44,763 nt of DNA from Candidatus Omnitrophota bacterium (GCA_903820505.1 CAIJHQ010000046.1:1-44763), one strand, 5' to 3'; numbered from the stretch's first letter, positions 23,913 to 33,739 are shown. Numbers and translations are program-made. The notes: generated by a model not told the origin, from the sequence alone.

Positions 23913-25403
23913 ATGCGCAAACGTCTTGAAGACCTGTTTAAAGACATTCCCATTCTCGAAAAGTATCATTGGGATCCCAAACGGATTTTCCGGAAGATCA
24001 CTTCCGATTCCCGTGCCATCGAACCCGGGGATATCTTTGTCGCCTGCCCCGGTACGAGGATGGACGGGCATGACTTTCTTGGCCAGGCCATTTACGCGAA
24101 GGCCGCGGTCGTTGTCTTTGAAAAAGATCCCGAGGTGGCGATCCCGCCTCACGTGACGGGCGTCCGTGTCCGCGATGCCAAAGCCGCCCTCGCCGTCCTT
24201 TTTAACCATTTTTATGACCGGCCGGACCGGAAGATCAAACTGATCGGTGTGACCGGCACGAACGGGAAGACCACGACGACGTATCTTTTGCACCGGCTCT
24301 TGCGGGAGAAGGTCCCGACGGCGTATCTCGGGACCTTGTGGTACGAACTCCCGTCCGGCAAAGTGACGTCGGTCAACACGACCCCGGGGCCCGAGGTGCT
24401 GATCCCGATGTTCCACCAGATGCAGGAGGAGAGTGTCCAGTATTGCGTCATGGAGATCTCTTCGCACGCGATCAGTCAGAAGCGCATCCACGGGCTCGAG
24501 TTCGATCTCGGCGTTTTTACGCAATTGACGCAGGACCATCTGGACTATCACCACAACATGGAACATTATTTCCAGACCAAGCGCAGTTTTTTTTCAGGAA
24601 ATCCCGCCCCGCGCAAAATGCTTTTCAATAAGGACTGCGTTTATGGACGGCGGCTCATTGAGGAATGGCCCGAGGCCAGGACCTTCAGCGTTCTGAGCAC
24701 GGCAGATTACTGCGTGAAGGACCTCAATATGGGGTTCCAGGGGAGCGGCTTTCAAATGTCCTACCGCGGGAAGGCTCTTCCGTTCCAGATCCGGTTGCCC
24801 ATGCGCTACAACGTGTCGAACGCTCTGGCGGTCCTGGGAGCGATCGATCTTCTCGGTTATGACCTCAAGGATTTCCGCGGAGCGCTGGAAGAGATCCCCG
24901 CGATCCCCGGGCGCATGGAGAGGATCGGGACCGGGACGGATTACACGGTGTTCGTGGATTACGCGCATACGCCGGATGCGTTCGAGCAGGTACTTCACGA
25001 TGCCAAACAGATGAGCCCTAAGAGGATCATTACCGTTTTCGGTTGCGGCGGGGACCGCGATCGCGGAAAACGGCCGCTTATGACCGCCGCGGCGTGCCGT
25101 TATTCCGACGTCACGATCCTCACGACCGACAATCCCCGCTCCGAAGATCCCGACGAGATCTTCAGGGACATGCGCGAAGGTTTCCCGAAGCCGCTGCCGC
25201 CCCAGGGCAGTATTTTCGAGATCCCGGACCGTCAGGAAGCCATCGAGAAAGCCGTTGCCCTTGCCAAGAGCGGGGACGTGGTTTTTGTCCTGGGTAAGGG
25301 GCATGAGGACTACCAGATCCTCGGGGACGGGAAGATCCCTTTCAACGACCGCGAGGTGGTCGACGCAGCCCTTAAAAGACGTAGCCGTGTTTTCCTATCC
25401 TGA
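23913..25403 (+). CDS. murE: UDP-MurNAc-L-Ala-D-Glu:meso-diaminopimelate ligase MurE
   Basis: 496 residues. The N-terminal domain starts with KITSDSRAIEPGDIFVA; the ATP loop is GVTGTNGKTTTTY. The C-terminal domain has PGRMERI, VFVDYAHTPDAF and GCGGDRDRGKRP. Residues D406-N407-P408-R409 are the DNPR motif that marks the meso-DAP-adding type, so the peptidoglycan is predicted to be the A1-gamma kind. It acts in the cytoplasm as the third amino-acid ligase of the pathway. It is the first mur gene of the cluster; ftsI, which normally precedes it, is absent. Confidence 0.97.
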   Translation: MRKRLEDLFKDIPILEKYHWDPKRIFRKITSDSRAIEPGDIFVACPGTRMDGHDFLGQAIYAKAAVVVFEKDPEVAIPPHVTGVRVRDAKAALAVLFNHFYDRPDRKIKLIGVTGTNGKTTTTYLLHRLLREKVPTAYLGTLWYELPSGKVTSVNTTPGPEVLIPMFHQMQEESVQYCVMEISSHAISQKRIHGLEFDLGVFTQLTQDHLDYHHNMEHYFQTKRSFFSGNPAPRKMLFNKDCVYGRRLIEEWPEARTFSVLSTADYCVKDLNMGFQGSGFQMSYRGKALPFQIRLPMRYNVSNALAVLGAIDLLGYDLKDFRGALEEIPAIPGRMERIGTGTDYTVFVDYAHTPDAFEQVLHDAKQMSPKRIITVFGCGGDRDRGKRPLMTAAACRYSDVTILTTDNPRSEDPDEIFRDMREGFPKPLPPQGSIFEIPDRQEAIEKAVALAKSGDVVFVLGKGHEDYQILGDGKIPFNDREVVDAALKRRSRVFLS

Positions 25404-26787
25404 AGCGAGCCGCCTTTTACGCACGTCTTGTGAATTTCCGCTGGGTCCGCAGGACATCCGTCATCTTTCGATCGACACACGCACGCTGACTCCCGGGGAC
25501 CTGTTCGTGGCGCTGATGGGAGAACACGCTGACGGGCACGGGTTCCTCCGGACCGCTTTTGAAAAAGGAGCTTCCGGGGCACTGGTCGACGCACGGCAGA
25601 AAGATACGATCATTGCCGGATCAAAAAAAGACAACTGGAAGATCCACAATCTCCTGGCGGTGCCCGATCCCCGGCAGGCCATGGCCGCGCTGGCCGCGGC
25701 ATACCGCAGGAACCTTTCCGTGAAAGTTATCGGGATCACGGGAAGCGTGGGTAAGACCACCACCAAGGAATTCCTCTATTATCTTCTGCGCCAACGGTAT
25801 TCCGTGCTCGCGACATCGGGGAATCTGAACAATCATTTAGGGGTTCCTATGATGCTTTCGAGGCTTGAGCCGGCGCATCAATTTTGTGTTCTGGAAATGG
25901 GCGCGAGCCATCTCGGGGAGATTCGCTACCTCGCGGACCTGGCAGGACCTTCGGGCGGGATCTTGACGCCGATCGGGCCGGCCCATCTGGAGGGGTTCGG
26001 TTCACTCGAAAATGTCTATCGTACAAAGCTCGAACTCGCGGACAGCCTCGAAAAGGACGGACCGCTCGTTGTTCCCGCGGATGACGCGTACCTGCTTGAA
26101 CTGATCAGTTCAAGAAAAATGCATCCCGTGACCGTCGGGACGTCGCCGAGGGCGGATTACCGGATCGGTCAAGTTTTTGTGCGGGGCGGTGAAGTATTCT
26201 TTACGGTCAACGACCGCTATCAGTTCTCATTTCCGGGGCAGGCGCCGTTCCTCGCGCTCAACGCGGGTCTTGCGATCGCCATGGCGCGGAGTCTTGGGAT
26301 GGCGTGGGAGGCATTGCCGCAAAAATGGCAGGATGTGGGCTTTGCATCGGGAAGATTTCGTGAGACAATACTGCCCAATGGCGTGCGTGTCATCGATGAC
26401 AGTTACAACGCCAACCCCGTTTCTTTTGAAAATGCCTTGAAGGCATTTCATTCCCTGCCGCGGACCGGGAAAAAGGTCGTGGTTTTCGCGGACATGCTGG
26501 AACTGGGAGACGGCGAGGACCGCTTTCATCGGGAACTCGGGGAGAAGATCGCGTCGATCGACGCGGACCTTGTTCTGGCGTACGGGAAGAGAACGGTTGC
26601 CAGCATCGATGCGGTTACGCATGCCAGGGCGGCCTGCGTCGCGCGACATTTTGACGGGGCCGACGCGCTGGAGATTTTTCTCAAAGAGGCATTGAAACCG
26701 GGCGACGCCGTGCTTTTCAAAGGCTCGCGGAGCATGCATGTTGAGAAAATTCTTGCCGGCGTCACGGCCATGACTTTTAAAGACTAA
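25387..26787 (+). CDS. murF: UDP-MurNAc-tripeptide:D-Ala-D-Ala ligase MurF
   Basis: 466 residues from the GTG at 25387, the only in-frame start close to the conserved opening (FSYPEASRLLRTS); the frame open upstream lies inside murE and is a shadow. It overlaps murE by 17 bp. LSIDTRTLTPGDLFVAL, the ATP loop GITGSVGKTTTKEF, NLNNHLGVPM, and DDSYNANPVSFENAL are MurF signatures. It adds the D-Ala-D-Ala made by Ddl, encoded 7 kb downstream in the same cluster. Confidence 0.95.
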   Translation: MFSYPEASRLLRTSCEFPLGPQDIRHLSIDTRTLTPGDLFVALMGEHADGHGFLRTAFEKGASGALVDARQKDTIIAGSKKDNWKIHNLLAVPDPRQAMAALAAAYRRNLSVKVIGITGSVGKTTTKEFLYYLLRQRYSVLATSGNLNNHLGVPMMLSRLEPAHQFCVLEMGASHLGEIRYLADLAGPSGGILTPIGPAHLEGFGSLENVYRTKLELADSLEKDGPLVVPADDAYLLELISSRKMHPVTVGTSPRADYRIGQVFVRGGEVFFTVNDRYQFSFPGQAPFLALNAGLAIAMARSLGMAWEALPQKWQDVGFASGRFRETILPNGVRVIDDSYNANPVSFENALKAFHSLPRTGKKVVVFADMLELGDGEDRFHRELGEKIASIDADLVLAYGKRTVASIDAVTHARAACVARHFDGADALEIFLKEALKPGDAVLFKGSRSMHVEKILAGVTAMTFKD

Positions 26788-26813
26788 AACGTCTTTCGGG
26801 AACTTCACTTAAA

Positions 26814-27899
26814 ATGCTTTATTTTCTACATTGTTTCAAAGACAGTTCCATTCTCTTCAACCTTTTCCGCTATATCACGTTCCGCTCCGCCGGGGCGAGC
26901 ATCACGGCTTTTTTCCTTTGCCTGTGGTTCGGTCCCGCTTGCATCGCGTGGCTCAAACAGCTCCGTGTTGTCACGGACCAGAAAAGGGCCTACGCGGAAT
27001 CCATTCACGAGCATTTCGAACATAAAAAAAACGTTCCCATGATGGGAGGCGTTCTGATCGTGGGGAGCGTTGTCGCTTCCACGCTGCTATGGGGGAATCT
27101 CGAGAACCGCTTTGTCTGGATCATGGTCTTCGTGATGCTCTGGTTCGGGTTCGTGGGATTCCTTGACGATTGGCTGAAAATGAGGTCCAAGAGCTCGGCC
27201 GGCCTGAGCTCGGCGACGAAATTCCTGGGGCAACTTTTGATGGGGCTCGCGATCGGGATCTATCTTTACATGGACCCGGGTTTTGACAAATGGCTGTATC
27301 TGCCCCTTCTGAAAAAGGGGGCCTTCTACATGGGGATCCTCTTTATTCCTTTCGTGATCCTGGTCCTGGCCGGGACCTCGAACGCCTTGAACCTCACGGA
27401 CGGACTGGACGGCCTTGCGATCGGCTGCACGATGTTCGCGGCCACGACCTTCGCTCTGATCACGTACGTAACGGGCCATGTTGATTTTGCGGCTTATCTC
27501 GCGATACCCTATGTTCCCGAAGCGGGCGAGGTGACCGTTTTTTGCGCGGCTCTTGCCGGGGCAAGCGCCGGTTTTTTATGGTTCAACTCGTATCCCGCCG
27601 AAGTTTTTATGGGCGATACCGGGTCCCTTTCTCTGGGAGGCGCTCTGGGAGCGATCGCGGTGATCACCAAGAAAGAGCTGGTGCTCTTCATCGTGGGCGG
27701 CATTTTCGTGTGGGAAGCGCTCTCGGTCATCCTGCAAGTGGCGAGTTTTAAACTCTTGAAGAAAAGAATTTTTCTTATGTCGCCCTTCCATCATCATCTC
27801 CAGCGCAAAGGCTGGCCGGAATCCAAGATCACCGTTCGCCTTTGGATCATCGCGTTCATTTTGGCCATTGTCGGTCTCAGCACCTTGAAGGTCCGTTGA
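26814..27899 (+). CDS. mraY: Phospho-MurNAc-pentapeptide transferase MraY
   Basis: 361 residues with about ten membrane helices. Active-site motifs are intact: GFLDDWLKM (paired Asp), NLTDGLDGLA, VFMGDTGSLSLGG, and the HHH motif in PFHHHLQRKGW. It transfers phospho-MurNAc-pentapeptide to undecaprenyl phosphate at the inner membrane, forming lipid I. No clear Shine-Dalgarno precedes the ATG at 26814. The N-terminal LHCFKDSSILFNLFRYITFR region aligns with the usual start of the family. Confidence 0.97.
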   Translation: MLYFLHCFKDSSILFNLFRYITFRSAGASITAFFLCLWFGPACIAWLKQLRVVTDQKRAYAESIHEHFEHKKNVPMMGGVLIVGSVVASTLLWGNLENRFVWIMVFVMLWFGFVGFLDDWLKMRSKSSAGLSSATKFLGQLLMGLAIGIYLYMDPGFDKWLYLPLLKKGAFYMGILFIPFVILVLAGTSNALNLTDGLDGLAIGCTMFAATTFALITYVTGHVDFAAYLAIPYVPEAGEVTVFCAALAGASAGFLWFNSYPAEVFMGDTGSLSLGGALGAIAVITKKELVLFIVGGIFVWEALSVILQVASFKLLKKRIFLMSPFHHHLQRKGWPESKITVRLWIIAFILAIVGLSTLKVR

Positions 27900-27900
27900 T

Positions 27901-29199
27901 ATGAAGCCGGAGTCAGGGAAAAAAGTTGCGGTATTGGGTTTGAAGGACACGGGCTATTTGAGCACGCTGTACCTTCGGGACAAAGGCTATCAGGTTTTTG
28001 CTTCGGACGTTTCCGGGCAAGAGGAGATCCAGTCGAACGTCCTGAAACTGAAGAAGCTGGGCGTTGATGCGGAATGCGGGGAGCATTCTTTCGACAAGAT
28101 CCTGGATGCGGACTGGGTCCTGATCTCACCGGGCATTCCGCCTCAATCCGCGATCTACCAGGCGCTTCGTGCTGCCGGCAAACCGATCTACAGCGAGATC
28201 GAAGTCGCAAGCTGGTTCTCTCCCGCGAGAACGGTCGTTGCCGTGACCGGCTCCTGCGGGAAGACCACGACCGCGACGCTTATCGCGAAAACTTTGGAAT
28301 TGGCCGGCCGGCCCGCGGTCTTGTGCGGGAATATCGGGAACCCCTGGATCGGTGAGCTTTCCAAACTTACATCGGAAACGGTCGTGGTCCTGGAGGTCAG
28401 CTCTTTCCAGCTTATGCATTGCACGGGTTTCGCGCCGTCGCTCGGCCTGCTTCTCAATGTTTATCCGAATCATATGGACTGGCACGCCGACATGCGGGAA
28501 TACGCCGAGGCCAAACTCAATCTCTTTCGCTACATGAAGGCCGCGGACGTGATGATCTGCCGCAAGAGCGAGGAAACGGCGATCTTTCCGGACTTTAAAA
28601 CCAAGGCCCGTCGTGTTTATCTGGACGCGGATGCTTCGGCCGATCCGACCGAGGCGGCGTTGCTTTGCGCGGCGGATGCCCTGGGCTGCCCGCGGAAATT
28701 CGTGCGTGAGGCGCTGGACGGGTTCCAGGGGATCGAGCACCGGCTTGAGAAATTCGCGGAATGGAATTCCGTCTCGTTCGTCAATGATTCCAAGGCGACC
28801 ACGCCGGCCTCGCTGCTGTGGGCTTTGGGGAAATATCCCGACAAAAGCGTTGTGCTGATCGCGGGCGGGAAGGCCAAGAGCAAGGATTTCGGCGATCTGA
28901 AGGCTTTTATCCGTCAAAAGGTGAAATGCGCGGTCCTGATCGGCGCGGCACGGGACATGATCAAAAGGTCGTGGGAAGGGGCGGCTGAGATCGTTGAAGC
29001 CGCTGATCTGGACGAGGCCTGCAACGCTGCGATCGCCCGGGCCGGCGCGGGGGACGTCGTTCTGTTGTCGCCGGCTTGCGCCAGTTTCGATATGTTCAAG
29101 AATTATCAGGAGCGGGGAAAACTTTTTAAGGAAATAATTCTGAGAACGTTGAAGAACAAAGGTCAAACCCTGAAAGAGGAGAGCCCGTGCCGATCTTAA
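27901..29199 (+). CDS. murD: UDP-MurNAc-L-Ala:D-Glu ligase MurD
   Basis: 432 residues, starting 1 bp after mraY. N-terminal VAVLGLKDTGYLSTLYL binds the UMAG substrate; the ATP loop reads AVTGSCGKTTTATL, where the family usually has TNG in place of SCG. VLEVSSFQL, NHMDWH and FVNDSKATTPAS (C-terminal domain) are present. It adds D-glutamate, the step before MurE. The last 12 residues (QTLKEESPCRS region) are probably unstructured. Confidence 0.95.
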   Translation: MKPESGKKVAVLGLKDTGYLSTLYLRDKGYQVFASDVSGQEEIQSNVLKLKKLGVDAECGEHSFDKILDADWVLISPGIPPQSAIYQALRAAGKPIYSEIEVASWFSPARTVVAVTGSCGKTTTATLIAKTLELAGRPAVLCGNIGNPWIGELSKLTSETVVVLEVSSFQLMHCTGFAPSLGLLLNVYPNHMDWHADMREYAEAKLNLFRYMKAADVMICRKSEETAIFPDFKTKARRVYLDADASADPTEAALLCAADALGCPRKFVREALDGFQGIEHRLEKFAEWNSVSFVNDSKATTPASLLWALGKYPDKSVVLIAGGKAKSKDFGDLKAFIRQKVKCAVLIGAARDMIKRSWEGAAEIVEAADLDEACNAAIARAGAGDVVLLSPACASFDMFKNYQERGKLFKEIILRTLKNKGQTLKEESPCRS

Positions 29200-29218
29200 C
29201 GGGTTCGGGATCGTAACG

Positions 29219-30316
29219 ATGTCTAAAGAAGCGCGTTTCTTATTTCTGGCGACTTTCCTTTTGGTCAGCATCGGGGTCGTGATGGTCTACAGCTCGAGCG
29301 CGGTGCTCGCCCATGACTGGCACGGGAACGCCCAGTTCTTCCTGGTCCGCCAGTTGATCTATGTGCTGCTCGGAACCATCGGGTTTTTTATCGCGGCCGC
29401 ACTTCCGCTTGATTTTTACAGGCGTTTTGCCCGCGCGTTCATGCTTCTCGCGATCATGCTTCTGATGACCGTTTATCTTCCCGTGATCGGTCATGCCGCG
29501 GGCGGCGCGAGGCGGTGGATCCATCTCGGTGCGTTCCAGTTCCAACCGGTGGAATTCGCGAAGCTCGCGTGCTGTATTTACCTTGCGGACTATCTCGGGA
29601 GGAAGATCGCGCGGGTCCAAAAAGGGGAGCTCCTGGTTTTTGTCCCGCCGCTTGTCCTGATCGGGTTTGTCTGCGGGTTGACGCTTCTGGAACCGGACCT
29701 GGGTTCCGTGGCTTTCATCGTGATGATGACCTCGATCGTTTGCTTTGTGGCGGGGATCCAGTTGCGCTATGTGGTCGGAGCCGTACTGCTTTTTATCCCC
29801 GCGCTTTATTTTCTGATCATTCGCGTCCCGTACCGTTTGAGCCGTCTTGAGGCCTATCTCAATCCCTGGGAGGACCCTCTCGGATCGGGATTTCAGATCA
29901 TTCAGTCCTTTCTGGCGTTCGCCTCCGGCGGATTGCACGGGGTCGGTCTCGGCCAGAGCACGCAAAAACTTTTTTACCTGCCGTCCAGTCATAACGATTT
30001 TATTTTGGCGGTGATCGGGGAAGAGACCGGCTTTATCGGACTGATGCTCGTGATCGCCCTTTATCTGGTTTTCTTTATCTGCTGCATCCGGATCGCCCGG
30101 CGCACGGAGCAGCCGTTCGAAAAACTTATGGCCACTTCGCTTACTTTACTGATCATTCTGCAGACCGTGATCCACATGATGGTCGCGACCGGCCTTGTGC
30201 CGACCAAAGGACTGCCGCTGCCTTTCATCAGCTATGGAGGAAGCTCCGTCGTGATCGACCTTGCGGCGGTAGGTATCCTGATGGCGGTGGACCGGCGCAA
30301 GCATCGAAGTTCCTGA
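29219..30316 (+). CDS. ftsW: SEDS-family peptidoglycan glycosyltransferase FtsW
   Basis: 365 residues with 9-10 membrane helices. SEDS signatures: GARRWIHLG, QPVEFAKLACC, LLEPDLGS, the extracytoplasmic SSHNDFILAVIGEETGFIG with the catalytic-type Asp, and LPLPFISYGGSS near the end. Its place between murD and murG is the standard one for ftsW rather than rodA. Family members polymerise lipid II together with a class B PBP; the normal partner FtsI is not encoded in this cluster. Confidence 0.93.
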   Translation: MSKEARFLFLATFLLVSIGVVMVYSSSAVLAHDWHGNAQFFLVRQLIYVLLGTIGFFIAAALPLDFYRRFARAFMLLAIMLLMTVYLPVIGHAAGGARRWIHLGAFQFQPVEFAKLACCIYLADYLGRKIARVQKGELLVFVPPLVLIGFVCGLTLLEPDLGSVAFIVMMTSIVCFVAGIQLRYVVGAVLLFIPALYFLIIRVPYRLSRLEAYLNPWEDPLGSGFQIIQSFLAFASGGLHGVGLGQSTQKLFYLPSSHNDFILAVIGEETGFIGLMLVIALYLVFFICCIRIARRTEQPFEKLMATSLTLLIILQTVIHMMVATGLVPTKGLPLPFISYGGSSVVIDLAAVGILMAVDRRKHRSS

Positions 30317-30317
30317 C

Positions 30318-31499
30318 ATGGCTCCTTCCGCAAGTCCATCCGGTTGTTCGCTCGATGAACCTTTGGGGAAAGGGTATCGCGTGGCGGTTTTTGCGGGCCC
30401 CACGGGAGGGCATCTCTTTCCGGCGCAGTCCTTCAGCGAAGGTTTTCGCGCCCGATTTCCCGGCGCGGCGATCGAACTTGTCACCAGTCATCGCGCGAAA
30501 GACCTGGTCGCGAAAGTGCCGCCCGGCATTTTTGACCGCGTGCATTTCTTTCCGGATTTTGGTTTTCCGGTACGTTTCTCGCTGGAGTCTCTTAAGCCGT
30601 TCGTCCTGGCGCCGTATCTTTTTTTAAAGTCGTTCCTTTATCTTAAAAAGACCTGTCCGGATATTTGCGTGGGATTCGCGAGTTTTGTTTCTTATCCAGG
30701 AATGATAACGGCCCGTTGGCTGGGGATCCCCACGCTCATTCATGAGCAGAACTTTGTTCCGGGGAAGGCGACGCAGTGGCTTGCGCCGTACATGGACGTG
30801 GTCGCCGAAAGTTTTCCGGGGACGAAATTTTCTTCGGCCGTCAAGAACGTCCGTACGGTCGGACTGCCCTTGCGGTCAGGACTTCTCGATGGCGGGGTGA
30901 AGCGAGACGCGCGCGCGGCAACGCGGCCTTTTACGATCCTCGTGGTCGGCGGATCGCAGGGCGCGCAGGGGCTAAATACGGCCGTGGTGGACGCGCTCGG
31001 ACAATTATCCCGTGAAGAACGGGCCCAAATTGCCGTTATTCATATCACGGGAAAACGGGACCAGGCAAGGGTCGCCGGACAGTATGCACAGTGGGGTTTT
31101 TCACATGAGGTGCATGTTTTTCATAACGCCATGCATGAACTCTTCAATAAGGCCGACCTTGCGATCACCCGGGCGGGCGCGAACACGCTTTTTGAACTGG
31201 CGTTCTTCGGGGTCCCGGCCCTCGTTGTTCCGTATCCCCATGCGGGGGGGCATCAAAAGTACAACGCGCAATGTTTTGCCGCGAAGGGTGGGCTTTTATA
31301 TCACGATGAGGACCCGGAAGCGGCCGGTTGGTTGCGGGACCATTTGAAAAAATTCATCAAAGCTCCGGAACAGCTGAGCACGATTGCCGGGGCAATGGCA
31401 GCGTTGGCGCGGCCGCGGGCCACCGAGGAGCTTGTAGGGCTTGCACAAGGACTCATTAAAGACCATGAAGGTCATCGATCAGGATCTAATCCAGGATAG
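30318..31499 (+). CDS. murG: UDP-GlcNAc:lipid I GlcNAc transferase MurG
   Basis: 393 residues from the ATG at 30318. The first 20 residues (before YRVAVFAGPTGGHLFPA) are an extension not typical of MurG, so a later start is possible. The N-domain glycine loop, IPTLIHEQN, the second loop VVGGSQGAQGLN and the donor-site ITRAGANTLFELAFFGVP are present. It makes lipid II on the cytoplasmic face of the membrane. It starts 1 bp after ftsW and overlaps murC by about 35 bp. Confidence 0.94.
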   Translation: MAPSASPSGCSLDEPLGKGYRVAVFAGPTGGHLFPAQSFSEGFRARFPGAAIELVTSHRAKDLVAKVPPGIFDRVHFFPDFGFPVRFSLESLKPFVLAPYLFLKSFLYLKKTCPDICVGFASFVSYPGMITARWLGIPTLIHEQNFVPGKATQWLAPYMDVVAESFPGTKFSSAVKNVRTVGLPLRSGLLDGGVKRDARAATRPFTILVVGGSQGAQGLNTAVVDALGQLSREERAQIAVIHITGKRDQARVAGQYAQWGFSHEVHVFHNAMHELFNKADLAITRAGANTLFELAFFGVPALVVPYPHAGGHQKYNAQCFAAKGGLLYHDEDPEAAGWLRDHLKKFIKAPEQLSTIAGAMAALARPRATEELVGLAQGLIKDHEGHRSGSNPG

Positions 31500-32865
31500 T
31501 CGCGAAGCTTATCTCATCGGGATCGGCGGTTCCGGGATGAGCGGGCTTGCGCGCATACTGAAGCACCTCGGTTTGGCGGTCTCCGGGTCCGATACCAAGG
31601 AGACCCGCGTGACCCAGGCGCTTCGTCAATCGGGCATCCCGGTCTTCATCGGCCAAACGAGCGTCGATTTCGGGAACGCCGACCTGATCATTTATTCTTC
31701 CGCGATCCATAAAGACCACATCGAACTTAAAGGGGCCCGGGCGCTGGGCCGCAAGGTCCATCATCGCGCGGAAGTGCTGGCATCGCTCCTGAACCATGCC
31801 GGGACTTCGATCGGAGTGCTGGGAACGCACGGCAAGACCACGACGACCGCCATGGTTTCCCATGTCCTGTCCCAACTCGGCGTGAATCCTACCTGTTTCG
31901 TTGGAAGTGACATGCTTAATTATGACACCAACATCGTGGCGGGCAGTAAGGACTACATGGTCTGCGAAGTGGATGAAAGCGACAGCTCCCATGAGTTCTA
32001 CGCGCCGCATTACTCCATCATCACGAACCTCGAGCCCGAACATTTGGACCATTACAGCAGTTGGGAGAACCTGACGCAATCCTTCCGGCGCTTTCTGGAG
32101 CAAGTCCACGATCCGGGGCTGGTTTCTTACTGGGGAGACGACCCGGCATTGAATTCTTTGGTGCGGGAAAGCGGCCGGCCGTTCGTCAACTTCGGATTTT
32201 CCGAGGATTGCGTCTACGCGGCACGGAACATCCGGCTCCACGCGTTCGGGTCCGAATTCGATCTTTACGAGTCGGGGCTTTTCAGCATGGCCATGAAGCT
32301 TTCGGTGCCGGGGCGGCACAACATTGCCAACGCCCTCGCGACATTGTCCATTTTGCTTCACCTCGGTTTCGATCTGGAATCGGTCCGGGAAGCGCTGGCA
32401 ACGTTCAAGGGGACGCGCCGCCGCATGGAATTGAAATGCCAGACTCCGGAGTTCCTTGTGCTGGACGATTACGCGCATCATCCGACCGAGGTCAAGGCGG
32501 TCCTGCGCGCGCTCCGGGAGGCCGGAAAGTATATTCGCGTCATTTTTCAGCCGCACCGTTTTTCCCGCACAAAAAATCTTTGTGTGGATTTTGCCCACGC
32601 GTTCGATGACGCTCACGAAGTCGTTCTTACGGATATCTACGGCGCGGGGGAGGCTAATCCCGGCGGGGTGAGCGTTGAGCTGATCTATGACGAGGTCATC
32701 AAGACCGGACATAAACACGCTTCCGTCGTTCACAAGGAACAGATCATCCCTTACCTCATGAAGCATCCTCTGCGCGACGGCGTGATGATCTTCATGGGCG
32801 CCGGGGATATCGGAGAGATCGCGAATGAATATGTCCGGAATATCCGTGCCGGCGCTGCAGCGTAA
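31465..32865 (+). CDS. murC: UDP-MurNAc:L-alanine ligase MurC
   Basis: 466 residues from the ATG at 31465; a TTG at 31441 in the same frame is a possible alternative. Both lie inside murG. N-terminal LIGIGGSGMSGLARIL, ATP loop LGTHGKTTTTAMV, DESDSSHEFY, NLEPEHLDHY, and LDDYAHHPTEVKAVL are all diagnostic. It performs the first amino-acid addition. The 3' end overlaps murB by 41 bp, and it follows the conserved murG-murC-murB order. Confidence 0.96.
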   Translation: MKVIDQDLIQDSREAYLIGIGGSGMSGLARILKHLGLAVSGSDTKETRVTQALRQSGIPVFIGQTSVDFGNADLIIYSSAIHKDHIELKGARALGRKVHHRAEVLASLLNHAGTSIGVLGTHGKTTTTAMVSHVLSQLGVNPTCFVGSDMLNYDTNIVAGSKDYMVCEVDESDSSHEFYAPHYSIITNLEPEHLDHYSSWENLTQSFRRFLEQVHDPGLVSYWGDDPALNSLVRESGRPFVNFGFSEDCVYAARNIRLHAFGSEFDLYESGLFSMAMKLSVPGRHNIANALATLSILLHLGFDLESVREALATFKGTRRRMELKCQTPEFLVLDDYAHHPTEVKAVLRALREAGKYIRVIFQPHRFSRTKNLCVDFAHAFDDAHEVVLTDIYGAGEANPGGVSVELIYDEVIKTGHKHASVVHKEQIIPYLMKHPLRDGVMIFMGAGDIGEIANEYVRNIRAGAAA

Positions 32866-33739
32866 CATTCCGCTGGCCGCGCATACCACATTGAAGATCG
32901 GCGGGGCAGCGGACTATTTTGCGGAGCCCTCTAACGAGGAGCAGCTACAAAAACTTCTGGCCTGGGCGAAGCAGGAGCGCCTTTCCTGTTTTATTCTCGG
33001 CAACGGTTCCAACCTGGTATTTGACGACGCGGGATACCGGGGGCTCGTGATCTCCATGCGTTGTTTCGAGAACGATCTGATCAAGGTCGATCTGGACGCC
33101 TGCCGGGTGACCGTCTCCGCGGGAGTGAGTCTCTCGCGTCTCGTGCGATTTTGTCATGAATCAGGCCTTGCGGGCACCGAGTTTTTGGCCCATATTCCCG
33201 GAACGGTGGGCGGGGCGCTCATCATGAATGCGGGGTTCAGCCGTCATGCCGGGCAGCAGAACGCGATCGGGGATCTCGTGGAGGAGGTCCGGGCCCTGGC
33301 GAAAGAAGGCGCGATCGTTCACCGGGGCCGCTCCGAACTGAAATTTTCCTACCGCCATTCGAACCTCGGCGACCTGATCGTGCTTGAGGCGACCCTACGG
33401 TTGTGGCGCCGGTCGAAGGAACAGATCCGCAAGGAGATGGAGGCGAATCTGGACCACCGGACCAAGCGGCAGAATGTCCGGGAGCCGAACGCGGGATCGG
33501 TGTTCAAGAATCCGCCGCCTCCGCACCCGTCGGCGGGATCTTTGATCGAAAAGGCGGGCCTGAAGGGGAAGCGGATCGGCGGGATCCAGATCTCGGAGCA
33601 GCACGCGAACTATTTTGTCAACAAGGGCGGCGCGACGAGCGCGGACGTCATCCATTTGATCGAGGAAGTTCAAAAGACTATTCTGCATGCAAACGGCATT
33701 ACTCTCGAACCCGAAATTCGGATCGTTCCGGAAAATTAA
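32825..33739 (+). CDS. murB: UDP-N-acetylenolpyruvoylglucosamine reductase MurB
   Basis: 304 residues. FAD-binding GNGSNLVFDDAGYRGLVI and IPGTVGGALIMNAG are clear. The C-terminal domain has NAGSVFKNP with the active-site Ser and LEPEIRIVPE with the acid-base Glu. Absence of the Tyr loop and the overall length suggest the shorter type II form. GGAGAG precedes the ATG at 32825; a second ATG lies two codons later. It converts the MurA product to UDP-MurNAc. The 5' end overlaps murC and the 3' end overlaps ddl. Confidence 0.95.
   Translation: MNMSGISVPALQRNIPLAAHTTLKIGGAADYFAEPSNEEQLQKLLAWAKQERLSCFILGNGSNLVFDDAGYRGLVISMRCFENDLIKVDLDACRVTVSAGVSLSRLVRFCHESGLAGTEFLAHIPGTVGGALIMNAGFSRHAGQQNAIGDLVEEVRALAKEGAIVHRGRSELKFSYRHSNLGDLIVLEATLRLWRRSKEQIRKEMEANLDHRTKRQNVREPNAGSVFKNPPPPHPSAGSLIEKAGLKGKRIGGIQISEQHANYFVNKGGATSADVIHLIEEVQKTILHANGITLEPEIRIVPEN

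Noticed and set aside
31486-32889. Long open frame on the minus strand opposite murC (467 codons)
   Set aside because: It mirrors the codon structure of murC in GC-rich DNA, has no family motif, and murC is certain. Similar long antisense frames opposite mutS, gcvPA and the binding-protein gene were rejected for the same reason.
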